Source: Triglochin maritima
Taxonomy: Eukaryota; Streptophyta; Magnoliopsida; Alismatales; Juncaginaceae
Assembly: GCA_963682175.1 (NCBI GenBank)
Contig: OY821777.1
Coordinates: 18,000,001 to 18,064,000 of the forward strand
DNA length: 64,000 nucleotides
Direction of reading: 5' to 3'
The position numbers were made by a program, and so were the translations under genes. The notes beneath the pieces were generated by a model. The model did no database searches, had not been told where the DNA came from, and worked only from the letters and a program-made list of their open reading frames with translations. The first letter of the stretch is position 1; each line of letters begins with the position of its first letter. Shown piece by piece: positions 9,915 to 20,681 of the stretch.

Positions 9915-12049
9915 TGAAGGGAATGTGTTCTAAAAGTTTTACTTTTAAATGTCAATTATTATGAATTGAATGAGAAATCATTTTGCTCCTTGTTTATGTT
10001 ATTCGTCTTTTAGAAGTGTTAAGGAAGAGGCTCTTGGTCCTTAACCGTAGAGCTCTAAAACATATTGGTTTACATAAAACAAAAAATATTCGCAATCATG
10101 GTAATTGACATGGGACATTAATTACCAAATTAAGATTGTCGTGTTGGTCATAGATCATTGTAGCTCTACAAGTGAGTGACAACACGGGTACACAAAAGAG
10201 GAAAATATTACTTTTGTATACCGAATGGACCTAATAAGTAAAACATTATATAAATGTGTTTCTGTGTCATTAATGTTTTACTATGTCCTTGGTCCTTTGA
10301 TATGAGACTTATATCCGATCACTTAAGAAATGCATGATTAGACTAGTGTCTTGAGCTATCGATAAGTGTAGTGTAAAGGCATTGGTTGGTTAAGTATGAC
10401 TTTTGTTGGAGAAGATAATTAGTCAAAAGATTATCATTGCCCCTCTTAATTGAGTGATGATATTACTGGGCCCCTTAATAAAGCAAAGTTATAATGTGCA
10501 CAATGTGATTTGAGTTAAGTCACATATTTATAACTAGCTTAAAGAGATCAAGAAATGAATACTAAGACAAAGATGACACAATACTACTTTGTGTGTATTC
10601 TTAATATCATGAGGCAAGGGACGGACACAAGTGGTGCACTCCATCACTAAATGGATCGGGTTTTGATTCGAGTGGAATTAAGACATCTAACTAATTGGGA
10701 GCTATAATGTGTAGCTAGATACCGCTTATAGCTTGTGATATTAAGCTCTTAATATCACTGTCAACTTAGTCTAGATCCTCCCATAGGTCACACCGCAAAA
10801 ACCGGGAAACAAGAAGCTTGATTTTTGGTTCATATGATGTGTCAGGTTTCTTATAGAAAATAAGATACATGTGGTGAACAAGTAAAATCAATTATGTTGT
10901 AATATATATAACATAATTAGAATCATGATAAATTCATATGAGATGCATATATTATGGGGTGCAATAATTTATTGTTGCATAGGATAATATATTGCATAAG
11001 TTGTGAATTTGCTAAAACCCCCTAAAGTTCAAATTTTGTTGGAAATAAATCCAAAATTTGAAAAAGGCAAAATCGGGTAAAAGTTTGGTAATCCGTTTAT
11101 GGTTCGGTCGACCGAAGGTTTAGTGGATCGGTCCACCGAACGTGGAACGGATGGTCAAAATTGATTGACCGAACTTGACCAAAGTGCCTGGAGTTCTGGT
11201 TCGGTATACCGAACCAGAAACAGTCGACCGAACAATGTCCAGTTCCGATATTTTCGGTTAACCGAATGACATTCGGTTTTAGACGAGGGTTCGTCCGATC
11301 GATTAAGGAGAATTTTCCTCCTTAAGAATCGGTCGTCCGTCTAATGTACGGTAAGCGAAACGTGACATATTCGGTTAACCGAGTATGACTCGGTAAACCG
11401 AAGCCCGATTGATTTTCTACCTTTGATAATTAAGAGATTAATTTGATCAATGGTTGGATTAGTTCCAAACTTGGTCAAACATTTTGTGGATGCATGTAAT
11501 GCATTATGGAATTAGTTTGTGAGGGAAAATGTCAAGAAAATATGGCTTAACAATAGCCATGATTGAGAGTAAGATTGAAGCCTATAAAGAGGTCCTTATT
11601 CTCCTTAATTATGTTAGAAGTTTTTGCTAATTCTTTTCTCTCCTAATTCACCACAAAAGCCACGAAAATTCTCTTAAGTTTGTAAGCCTTTGGAAGGAGA
11701 AATCTCAGAGACTAAGGAAGGGGTTTGTAGCTAGATTCTAAGCTAATTTGGAGATTGATTGGCTAGCTCCTTTCTCTCCAACCTTGTTTAGGGTTTTGGT
11801 GAACACTCGGAGGCATCCGGCGCAACGGGAAGCAACGAGCATCCTCAATGTCTCCGGATCTTCAAGAAGTTTTAGAGTACTTCTTGGTATGAATTTCGGA
11901 GCCCAATGTTTGTTTTGATGTGTTTTAAGCAATCATTAAAACAAACCGATGCATGCATGAAAAACAAATCGTAGAAAATATATAAATGATCCTTATTGTG
12001 CATAAAAATTTCGAAAATATACATGTACAATTAAACATGAAATCCTACA
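9915..12049 (+). repeat. Copia-D 5' LTR
   Basis: It starts TGAAGGGAATGTG and ends AATCCTACA. It has a TATA-like box TATAAAGA at 11583-11590 (the 3' LTR has TATAAATA), the CGGTNNACCG array at 11105-11400, and a donor-like TTGGTATGAA near 11887. Confidence 0.93.
11105..11400. repeat. CGGTNNACCG array, Copia-D 5' LTR
   Basis: Sites start at 11105 (CG middle), 11129 (CC), 11202 (AT), 11255 (TA), 11372 (TA) and 11391 (AA). One-mismatch sites start at 11221 and 11330. The middle dinucleotide varies freely while the arms hold. The array is 180-480 bp upstream of the TATA-like box. Confidence 0.85.
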
Positions 12050-12089
12050 GTGGTAATTGATACCGGATTGGGTAATTGATACCGGATCT
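12050..12089 (+). other. Deletion junction replacing PBS-gag, with 19-bp duplication
   Basis: After the LTR comes G-TGGTA, the first five bases of the primer-binding site, fused directly to ATTGATACCGG from the protease active site. A second copy of the same 19-bp segment follows (12052-12070 and 12071-12089). GGTA occurs at both deletion ends, which suggests microhomology joining plus a short tandem duplication. Confidence 0.85.
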
Positions 12090-13481
12090 TGTGCTTACAT
12101 AGTTTCTAATGTGCAGCTACTCATGGATAGGAAGGAACTCGTAAGGAACGAGGTAGAATTGAAGGTCGGAAATGGTGCGAACGTTTCTGCGGTTGCACAA
12201 GGTTCTGTGGTGCTTCAATTATGTAGTGGTTTGAATTTATGTCTAAAGAATGTTTATTATGTGCCTTCGATTAGCAAGAACATTATTTCTGTATCATGTT
12301 TAGATATGGATAATTTTAATATAAATATTTCAAATTCTTGCTTGTCTATATCGAAGAATGGTGTTTTCTATGCAAATGCATTCATAAGGAATGATCTCTA
12401 TTTGCTTGAATTGAGTAATAAACAAATCTTTAATATCAATAACAAAAGACTTAAGACCACTCACGAGAATGATACTCTCTTGTGGCACTATAGTCTTGGT
12501 CACATAAATGAAAAGCGCATCAAGAAATTGCAAGAAGCTAACCTTCTTGGTCTACTTCATTTTAAATCATTGGAGACGTGCCAACCATGTTTAATGGGAA
12601 AAATGACCAAAAAGCCTTTCAAGAAGAAAGGCCCAAGGGCGAGTGGCTTGTTGGATTTGATACATTCCGATGTATGTGGTCCAATGAGTACTAGTGCACG
12701 AGATGATTTCAGGTACTTCATTACGTTCACGGATGATTATAGTCATTATGGCTATGTTTATCTAATGAGAAACAAAAGTGAATCCTTTGACAAGTTCAAA
12801 GAATTCAAGAATGAAGTAGAGAACCAACTCGACAAGAAAATCAAGTCTCTACGAACGGATCGTGGAGGTGAGTACTTAAGTGCCGAATTTGACTCATACC
12901 TAAAGGAGTTTGGTATTGTACCTCAACTCACGCCTCCCGGTATACCTCAGTGGAATGGGGTATCCGAAAGGAGGAATAGGACATTGCTCGACATGGTTCG
13001 GTCAATGATGAGTCATGCGGAATTACCTCTTTACTTTTGGAGTTATGCACTACAAACTGCGGTTTACACACTAAATAATGTTCCATCCACATCCGTGGAG
13101 AAAACTCCTTATGAGCTATGGAGTGGTAAAACACCCAAGCTCAATTTTCTCAAGATTTGGGGTTGTGAGGCTTACGTCAAGAAATTGATGTCGACCAAAC
13201 TTCAACCAAAAGCGGATAAGTGCTTCTTTATTGGTTATCCTCGTGAGACAAGAGGATACTACTTTTGGCATATCACCTCCAATCGAGTGATTGTAGAGAG
13301 GGATGCCACATTTCTGGAAAAGGAATTTCTTGAAAGAGTAAAAAATAGTGGGAGTAGGGTTGTGCTTGAGGAAACTCAAGATACTCTACAAGATCATGAC
13401 ATGAATGATGACATTCAAGATCATGAAGGCCCAACCGAGATTCCTTTGGTTAGTGGGAGCGTGAGCGAGAGACCATCATAA
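12057..13481 (+). pseudogene. Copia-D protease-integrase frame
   Basis: This 474-codon frame is the longest coding run in the window. In order: protease active site DWVIDTGSC (residues about 4-12), GAG-pre-integrase HHCC module (LLWHYSLGHINEKRI, CQPCLMGK, about 145-190), integrase core with HSDVCGPM, TDRGGEYLS and SERRNRTL (D-D-E), then the target-recognition segment PYELWSGKTPKLNF and a linker. The apparent start lies in the deletion junction, so it is not a natural initiator. It ends at an in-frame TAA (13479-13481) where Copia-F reads CAA; the frame then continues into RT. Protease and integrase look chemically complete, but no Gag or PBS accompanies them. Confidence 0.9.
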
Positions 13482-14375
13482 GAAATTGTGAGAGAATCTC
13501 AATCATCCCCACCGAGTGTGCGTTCAAGAGTTGTACATGAACCTATTCCTCAAGAAATTATGGAAGAAGTTCGAGAGACACGAGAAGAACCAAAAGGACT
13601 AAGAAGGTCAACGAGGAAAAGGAAGAAACCCGACTTACATCTGGGACTTCATGAAATCATGGTACTTGATACCAATGATCCCTTGACCTTCCAAGAAGCA
13701 ATGGAAAGGGAAGACTCCAAACTATGGCTCAAGGCCATGGAATCCGAAATAGAATCCATGTATGATAATCAAGTGTGGAACTTGGTTGACCTTCCTCAAG
13801 GGGAAAATGCCATTCAAAATAAATGGGTTTTCAAGAGGAAGATGGACATGGATGGGAACTTGACAACCTACAAAGCGAGGCTTGTAGCAAAAGGTTTCAC
13901 TCAAGTTCAAGGAATTGACTATGATGAAACTTTTTCACCAGTTGCCATGTTCAAGTCTATTCGGATAATGGTCGCTATTGCTGCATTTCATGATTATGAA
14001 ATATGGCAAATGGATGTCAAAATGGCGTTCCTTAATGGGAACTTGGAGGAGGATGTGTACATGGTACAGCCTCAAGGTTTTGAAGATCCAAAGAATAGCG
14101 AGAAGGTATGCAAGCTTCAAAGATCCATTTATGGATTAAAGCAAGCATGAAGGAGCTGGAACAAACGCTTTGACGAGGAAGTGAAGAAGCTTCACTTCAT
14201 TCAAAGTAAGGAAGAACCTTGTGTATACAAGAAGGTTAGTGGGAGCCATGTAGTATTCCTAATCTTATATGTCGATGACATATTGCTCATGGGAAATCAT
14301 ATTCCTTTGGTTAAGCAAACGAGAAGTTCATTGAAATCTGCATTTTCGATGAAAGATATGGGTGAGGCTTAATAA
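13482..14375 (+). pseudogene. Copia-D reverse transcriptase
   Basis: The frame continues from the protease-integrase frame after one stop codon. RT landmarks run in order: WNLVDLPQGENAIQNKWVFK, YKARLVAKGFTQ, IDYDETFSPVA, QMDVKMAFLNGNLEEDVYM, IYGLKQA, and the catalytic YVDDILL at about 14270. It is interrupted by TGA at 14148-14150 (KQA-stop-RSWN; the same TGA is in Copia-F), and by a frameshift and stop near 14370 in MGEAQYILG. The enzyme would copy element RNA into cDNA; this copy cannot. Confidence 0.88.
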
Positions 14376-15258
14376 TCTTGGGAATCAAGATATATAGAGA
14401 TAGATCCCGTAGACTCATTGGCCTCAGTCAACGTGCATACATTGACAAGGTCTTGGAAAGGTTCAAGATGAACAACTCCAAAAAGGACAGTGTGCCAATG
14501 AGTATGGGTGTGCAACTCAAGAGTCTCAACGTGCGCAATCATGTAAGGACTTAGAGTACATGAAGGATGTCCCTTATGCTTCGGCAATTGGGTCGATCAT
14601 GTACGCGATGACTTGCATAAGACCCGATGTCTCGTATGCTCTAAGCGTGACAAGTCGTCACCAATCCAACACAGGTCCTGAGCATTGGACTGCGGTCAAG
14701 AATATCCTGAAGTACCAAAATCGGACTAAGGATAAGATTCTTGTTTATGGAGGACAAAGGGAGTTGATAGCCGAAGGGTACTCGGATGCGAGTTTCATGA
14801 GTGATACAGACGATAGAAGGTCGCAATCATGATATGTTTTTCTTGTGAATGGAGCTGTAAGTTGGCGTTGCTGGAAGCAAACCACTACGGCCGACTCAAC
14901 CACTGCTTCCGAAGTAATGGTTGTCGCTGAAGCGAGCAAGGAAGTAGTGTGGATCAAGAAGTTCCTTGAAGAGCTTGGAGTAGTTCCCACGAGCGAGGGA
15001 CCCATTGAGCTATTTTGCGATAATAGTGCATCTATCTCGCAAATCAAGGATCCTAGATCACACCACAAAGTGAAGTACATGGATCGTAAGTAATTCGTGA
15101 CGCGTGACCTCATCGACGAAGGCAAAATAAATCTTTTATGGGTGGACACCAATAGCAACACAACTGATCTATTCACAAAACTCTTATCCTAAGCCAAGGG
15201 CGAAATGCATTTCGAGTCCATGGGATGGAGGAACCATGTAGATTGGCTTGATGATTGA
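14376..15258 (+). pseudogene. Copia-D RNase H and pol C-terminus
   Basis: The frame 14560-14832 covers the RT thumb/connection (YASAIGSIMYAMTCIRPD, VKNILKY) and the start of RNase H (EGYSDASFMSD). The frame from 14845 contains SWRCWKQTTTADSTTASEVM and IELFCDNSASISQIKD. The RNase H acidic residues (SDASF, STTASE, CDNSA) are visible. Stops interrupt at 14830-14832 (GGA to TGA), about 15091 (Tyr codon to TAA in DRK-stop-FVTR) and 15190. Natural end HVDWLDD-stop at 15258. Confidence 0.85.
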
Positions 15259-15330
15259 TATGTAATGGGGTTTACCCTAGTTATTATTGTTTTATACATT
15301 GAGTATGTATGTGAAAGAAAACTTTAATAA

Positions 15331-15342
15331 CAAGTGAGAGAT
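15331..15342 (+). other. Polypurine tract of Copia-D
   Basis: CAAGTGAGAGAT sits directly before the 3' LTR. It corresponds to AAGTGGGAGAT in Copia-F and AAATGGGAGAT in Copia-B, the usual plant copia plus-strand primer. One G to A change compared with the relatives. Confidence 0.8.
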
Positions 15343-17476
15343 TGAAGAGAATGTGTTCTAAAAGTTTTACTTTTAAATGTCAATTATTATGAATTGAATG
15401 AGAAATCATTTTGTTCCTTGTTTATGTTATTCGTCTTTTAGAAGTGTTAAGGAAGAGGCTCTTGGTCCTTAACCGTAGAGCTCTAAAACATATTGGTTTA
15501 CATAAAACAAAAAATATTCGCAATCATGGTAATTGACATGGGACATTAATTACCAAGTTAAGATTGTCGTGTTGGTCATATATCATTGTAGCTCTACAAG
15601 TGAGTGACAACACGGGTACACAAAAGAGAAAAATGTTACTTTTGTATACCGAATGGACCTAATAAGTAAAACATTATAGAAATGTGTTTCTGTGCCATTA
15701 ATATTTTACTTGTCTTTGGTCCTTTGATATGAGACTTATATCCGATCACTTAAGAAATGCTTGATTAGACTAGTGTCTTGAGCTATCGATAAGTGTAGTG
15801 TAAAGACATTGGTTGGTTAAGTATGACTTTTGTTGGAGAAGATAGTTAGTCAAAAGATTATCATTGCCCCTCTTAATTGAGTGATGATATTACTGGGCCC
15901 CTTGATAAAACAAAGTTATAATGTGCACAATGTGATTTGAGTTAAGTCACATATTTATAACTAGCTTAAAGAGATCAAGAAATGAATACTAAGACAAAGA
16001 TGACACAATACTACTTTGTGTGTATTCTTAATATCATGAGGCAAGGGACGGACACAAGTGGTGCACTCCATCACTAAATGGTTCGGTTTTTGATTCGAGT
16101 GAAATTAAGACATCTAACTAATTGGGAGCTATAATGTGTAGCTAGATACCGCTTATAGCTTGTGATATTATGCTCTTAATATCACTGTCAACTTAGTCTA
16201 GATCCTCCCATAGGTCACACCGCAAAAACCGGGAAACAAGAAGCTTGATTTTTGGTTCATATGATGTGTCAGGTTTCTTATAGAAAATAAGACACATGTG
16301 GTGAACAAGTAAAATCAATTATATTGTAATATATAAAACATAATTAGAATCATGATAAATTAATATGAGATGCATATATTATGGGGTGCAATAATTTATT
16401 GTTGCATAGGATAATATATTGCACAAGTTGTGAATTTGCTAAAACCCCCTAAAGTTCAAATTTTGTTGGAAATAAATCCAAAATTTGAAAAAAGTAAAAT
16501 AGGGTAAAAGTTCGGTAATCTGTTTATGGTTCGGTCGACCGAAGGTTCAGTGGATCAGTCAACCGAACGTGGAACGGATGGTCAAAATTGATTGACCGAA
16601 CTTGACCAAAGTGCCTGGAGTTCTGGTTCGGTATACCGAACCAGAAACGGTCGACTGAACAATGTCCACTTCCGATATTTTCGGTTAACCGAATGGCATT
16701 CGGTTTTAGACGAGGGTTCGTCTGATCGGTTAAGGAGAATTTTTCTCCTTAAGAATCGGTCGTCCGTCTAATGTACGGTAAGCGAAATGTGACATATTCG
16801 GTTAACCGAGTATGACTCGGTAAACCGAAGCCCGATTGATTTTCTGCCTTTGATAATTAAGAGATTAATTTGATCAATGGTTGGATTAGTTCCAAACTTG
16901 GTCAAACGTTTTGTCGATGCATGTAATGCATTATGGAATTAGTTTGTGAGAGAAAATGTCAAGAAAACATGGCTTAAGAATAGCCATGATTGAGAGTAAG
17001 ATTGGAGCCTATAAATAGGTCCTTATTGTCCTTAATTATGTTAGAAGTTTTTGCTAATTCTTTTCTCTCCTAATTCACCAAAAAAGCCACGAAAATTCTC
17101 TTAAGTTTCTAAGTCTTTGGAAGGAGAAATCTCAGAGACTAAGGAAGGGGTTTGTAGCTAGATTCTAAGCTAGTTTGGAGATTGATTGGCTAGCTCCTTT
17201 CTCTCCAACCTTATTTAGGGTTTTGGTGAACACTCGGAGGCATCCGACGCAACGGGAAGCGACGAGCATCTTGAACGTCTCCGGATCTTCAAGAAGTTTT
17301 AGAGAACTTCTAGGTATGAATTTTGGAGCCCAATGTTTGTTTTGATGTGTTTTAAGCAATCATTAAAACAAACCGATGCATGCATGAAAAACAAATCGTA
17401 GAAAATATATGACTGATCCTTATCATGCATAAAAATTTCGAAAATATACATGTACAATTAAACATGAAATCCTACA
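15343..17476 (+). repeat. Copia-D 3' LTR
   Basis: It starts TGAAGAGAATGTG and ends AATCCTACA. TATAAATA lies at 17010-17017. It is near-identical to 9915-12049. Several differences between the pair are G/A or C/T changes inside CGGTNNACCG motifs. Confidence 0.93.
16532..16827. repeat. CGGTNNACCG array, Copia-D 3' LTR
   Basis: Counterpart of 11105-11400. The first site CGGTCGACCG is at 16532-16541 and the last, CGGTAAACCG, at 16818-16827. The second site reads CAGTCAACCG here and CGGTCCACCG in the 5' LTR. The site CAGTCGACCG of the 5' LTR reads CGGTCGACTG here. Confidence 0.85.
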
Positions 17477-17481
17477 TCTCT
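17477..17481. repeat. Target-site duplication tctct (right) of Copia-D
   Basis: Matches 9910-9914 exactly. Copia-C sequence resumes here. Confidence 0.93.
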
Positions 17482-18152
17482 TTTATGCCTTTCAGCATAA
17501 TTATCTTACTTCCATGAGAGTCTGTCATGATTTTCTTGTCACTCTTTCCTTTGGTCATGTCGGCCTCAACTTGTAAAAGACTTTGGTGCATCTCCTCGAG
17601 GGTTGCTGCCTTTTCACGCATATGGAGATTCATGATACAATCTCTATAAGAGACAAACAATGACCCAAGAATGATATCCTACATTGTATTTGCCAGAATT
17701 GGAGCTTTAACCTTCTACAATTTCTCGAGATAGCTCATCATCTTCAGCACATGCATGTTAACGGAATGGCCTTCCTCCACCTTACAGCCAATGAACGCGA
17801 GAGTTGTTCTATAACATTGTTTACGAGCACTATCTAAGAACATTTTCGATAATTTTTCAATCATGTCCCCTAAAGCGTAATCTATGAACTTCCGTTGAAG
17901 TTCTTTTGCCATGCTCGCAAGCATAATGCCTTGAATAATCAGTTCGTCCTTGCGGTACTTTTATTTAGCAGTCATCTCATCTTGAGTGGGGTTGTCTCCT
18001 AACGTGGGCATGTCATATTTTAATACGTATGAAAGGTCCTCTTGCCTCAATATCAGATTGATCTTTAGTTCACACTCCATGAAGTTGGAATCATAGTTCT
18101 CAAGAGGACATTTATCGATTATCAAGCGCATCGTCAAATTGCTTGTCGACAT
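17482..18152 (-). pseudogene. Copia-C gag (broken)
   Basis: Three minus-strand frames line up with copia gag. 17961-18152 reads MSTSNLTMRLIIDKCPLENY, 17715-17924 reads MLASMAKELQRKFIDY and MFLDSARKQCYRTTLAFIGC, and 17472-17660 reads IMNLHMREKAATLEEMH. Stops and frameshifts near 17690 and 17930-17960 separate them. The ATG at 18152 is again preceded by TTTTGTAG. This is the 5' half of Copia-C, divided from its pol by Copia-D. Confidence 0.8.
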
Positions 18153-19243
18153 TCTACAAAATTCGTTGAAATTTTTGATGTTTATGTGAATAGTTTCAAA
18201 ATAAAATTAGAAATTTGTCCCAAAATGTAGTAATCTAAAAATCCATTGTAAATAAGACAAACTCGTCAGACTTACGTACGCAAGGTAAGAGTTCGAGCTA
18301 ATCGTAATCCATTAAGGAAAAACATCTTTTCTTTAAAAAAATCATTTCATTAGCTATATGACTCTTGTCATTTATTAAACAGTGTTCTTTAATGTTAAGG
18401 ACGAATGTCATCTATCAAAGGATGCATTTTAATAAACTTTCTTCCCAAGTTTCAATCCTAGATCTAGCATGGTAACTTGTTAGGCAAACTCATTTTTTTG
18501 GGCAATATATTAGATTAAATTATTACCATAAAATGGACCAAGTGCCTCGCACAAAGCCTACCAATGACCATATGAATTTCCTAACATGTTCCATCTTTGT
18601 TAAGGATGAGGTTGCACTCATGGTAACCCCAATTGCTTAACTAGGGTAGAATAAAACGAGAAAGAAGTTTGCTTAATTTATCGTGTGACATTAATTTAGA
18701 TGTGACACTTATATGATAGGTCATGCAAACATACATCCACACCTATCCTAAAAACATCATTATCGCAACACAACCACAAAATAAACATAAACCATTCAAA
18801 ACCACAAGGTCGTGAGTTTTTATGTCTCTTACGTAGTCTTCATCCTTCACTTGCATCTTCATGCACCATTGAATGATTCATATAAAATAACTATGCAACC
18901 CCCAATTCCTACTTATTTGATTCATATCTCAAAAATAAATAAATTGGCTAATGCAAGAAGTAAATGTACCCCTCTCAACCTCACAACACTAAATGATGTA
19001 ATAAAGGCACCCTATACAACTTGCCTTATAAAATCTAATTAATAACACCAAGCAATATTACAAGCATATATCCATTCACATACAAATTACATCACACAAG
19101 GCATTGGTGAGAGACACACAAACTCACTTTCCTGCAAAACAAAATTAGAGTAGAAATGTATTGACCATGCACATTTTAAACCTTTCTACTTAATTCCTTC
19201 ATATAAGAAGAAATTGATTAATTAGGCTTTTATGGATCAAATC
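18153..19243 (-). other. Copia-C leader region
   Basis: No sustained frame. By position it is the untranslated leader between the gag ATG and the (missing) primer-binding site and 5' LTR of Copia-C. It is strongly diverged from the Copia-A/B leaders. It is cut off at 19244 by the start of Gypsy-I. I found no continuation beyond Gypsy-I. Confidence 0.5.
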
Positions 19244-20616
19244 TGTTAACTCCTAACCTTTTCTTAGGTATCTAAGCTTGCTCAGTGGGTTTGCTTAGCA
19301 CTAATGATGCTTTGACTTGGAGAGGAATGTAGGGGGATGGAGGTAGGAGTGGGTGGAGGCCTGGTGGGGGTGTAGGAAACATGGTGAAGTATGGGAAACC
19401 ACACTTTGTTGATTGGGGTGTTGGTTTTGTTGGAGAAAAGCACACATTTCTCCCACACTCCCTCAACTCTCTCCTCCCACCACATCTCCCTCTCTTCTCT
19501 TCTCCTCTACTGCCACAATTGTTGGTGGCCAGTGGTGGATGTGCGTAAGGAGAAGGCGTGGTCAGTATGCAACTTAGCGTGAGGAGGGGACTACCATTTT
19601 GGTAGCTACCGGAGGTGGAAGGCTGCAGGGTGGGTGGCTGATGGTGACGATCGGAACTCCGATGAACTCAAAGGTATGCCAAGTTTACATTTAGCTCACA
19701 CAAGGTGTGGGAGGGGGCTTGCTGTCGATCGGTCAGTAGCTCACCGACGATGCACGACTTTCAGAGAACCACCAGATTTCAACCTTTGTCGGACGTCAGG
19801 CTAGGCTGGCCATTCGTGTGACGGTGGTCGGGTGGTGGTTTGGCTGGCCACCCAACCTTGTCATTTGTTGGTGGCCTGATGCAATCTGGCCTTGTTGAGC
19901 ACGCAGGTTGAGGCATGGTAGTGGTCGTAGCACGCGAGTGTGACGAGGCTGGAGCGTACTTCAGTTCAGTGGAGATGACTGTGCGACCATTGTGGTGACG
20001 ACTCTGGCCGGACTTGTGGCCTTAGGACCACGAGATCAGATCTGTATCTATGACTCAGAATAGTGTGTGACCCTCGCTGGACCCTCATGATTTGTATAGT
20101 CGTGAGTGGGTGGGAGTGTGTCGCGTACTCTCCGTAACACTACGTGTGCCTAGGGTGGGTGCGTTCAGGTAACCCGATGTTGGTAGTGATTATGGTCCAT
20201 TATGCCATGTGACTTTGTTTGGGGAATGTTTCTTTGTTTGTACTTTTATGTCATGTGACATTAGTATGATAGGTTCATTGCACTATACATTCATACATTT
20301 ATAGGTGGACTTGGTATACAAAGTTTTCATTATGAAAACTCGGACATTTATCATTTTTGCATTTCAGGGCCTCGCTAGGTGCTGAGTGGGTGGCGACTGA
20401 GGACGAGTATATCCGTGGACCGGATCCTTTAGTCTTATCTTTAGGTTTTTGTCTTTTCCTGTATTATGTCTTTTCCCCATTTTTGTTGTAATCAAACTTG
20501 AATGTTTCGTAATGGTGCACTATATTTTGAATTTTAATGAGTAATTTCCCTATTTCACTCTGGTCTTATCTTTTGAAATTTTGTTTTAAATTTTTTGTTG
20601 TTTCGGGGACGCTACA
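19244..20616 (+). repeat. Gypsy-I 5' LTR
   Basis: It begins TGTTAACTCCTAACC and ends GGGGACGCTACA. It is 1373 bp and much more GC-rich than its surroundings in the middle part. Its first ~450 bp and central GC-rich part match 31306-32105 with moderate divergence, so the pair is older than the Copia-B or D pairs. Confidence 0.85.
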
Positions 20617-20619
20617 ACT

Positions 20620-20631
20620 TGGTATCAGAGC
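20620..20631 (+). other. Gypsy-I primer-binding site
   Basis: TGGTATCAGAGC, complementary to the 3' end of initiator tRNA-Met, lies three bases after the LTR terminus. Confidence 0.9.
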
Positions 20632-20676
20632 AACTCGGTTCTGGTTTTCTCATCCAAAGAAACCACCTCTTAGGAG

Positions 20677-20681
20677 TAGTA
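20677..20681. repeat. Target-site duplication tagta (left) of Copia-B
   Basis: tagta precedes the TG of the Copia-B 5' LTR and is repeated at 29994-29998 after the 3' LTR. Confidence 0.93.

Larger units (their letters stand above)
9915..17476 (+). mobile_element. Copia-D, Ty1/copia element lacking PBS and gag
   Basis: The 7562-bp unit has LTRs of 2135 and 2134 bp and a perfect 5-bp target duplication, inserted into Copia-C. The interior (12050-15342) starts in the protease active site: five bases of the primer-binding site (TGGTA) remain, and gag, leader and zinc knuckle are gone. Protease, integrase, RT and RNase H follow with a handful of stops. The two LTRs differ at only about 3 positions in the first ~210 bp compared, so insertion is fairly recent. 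Confidence 0.93.
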
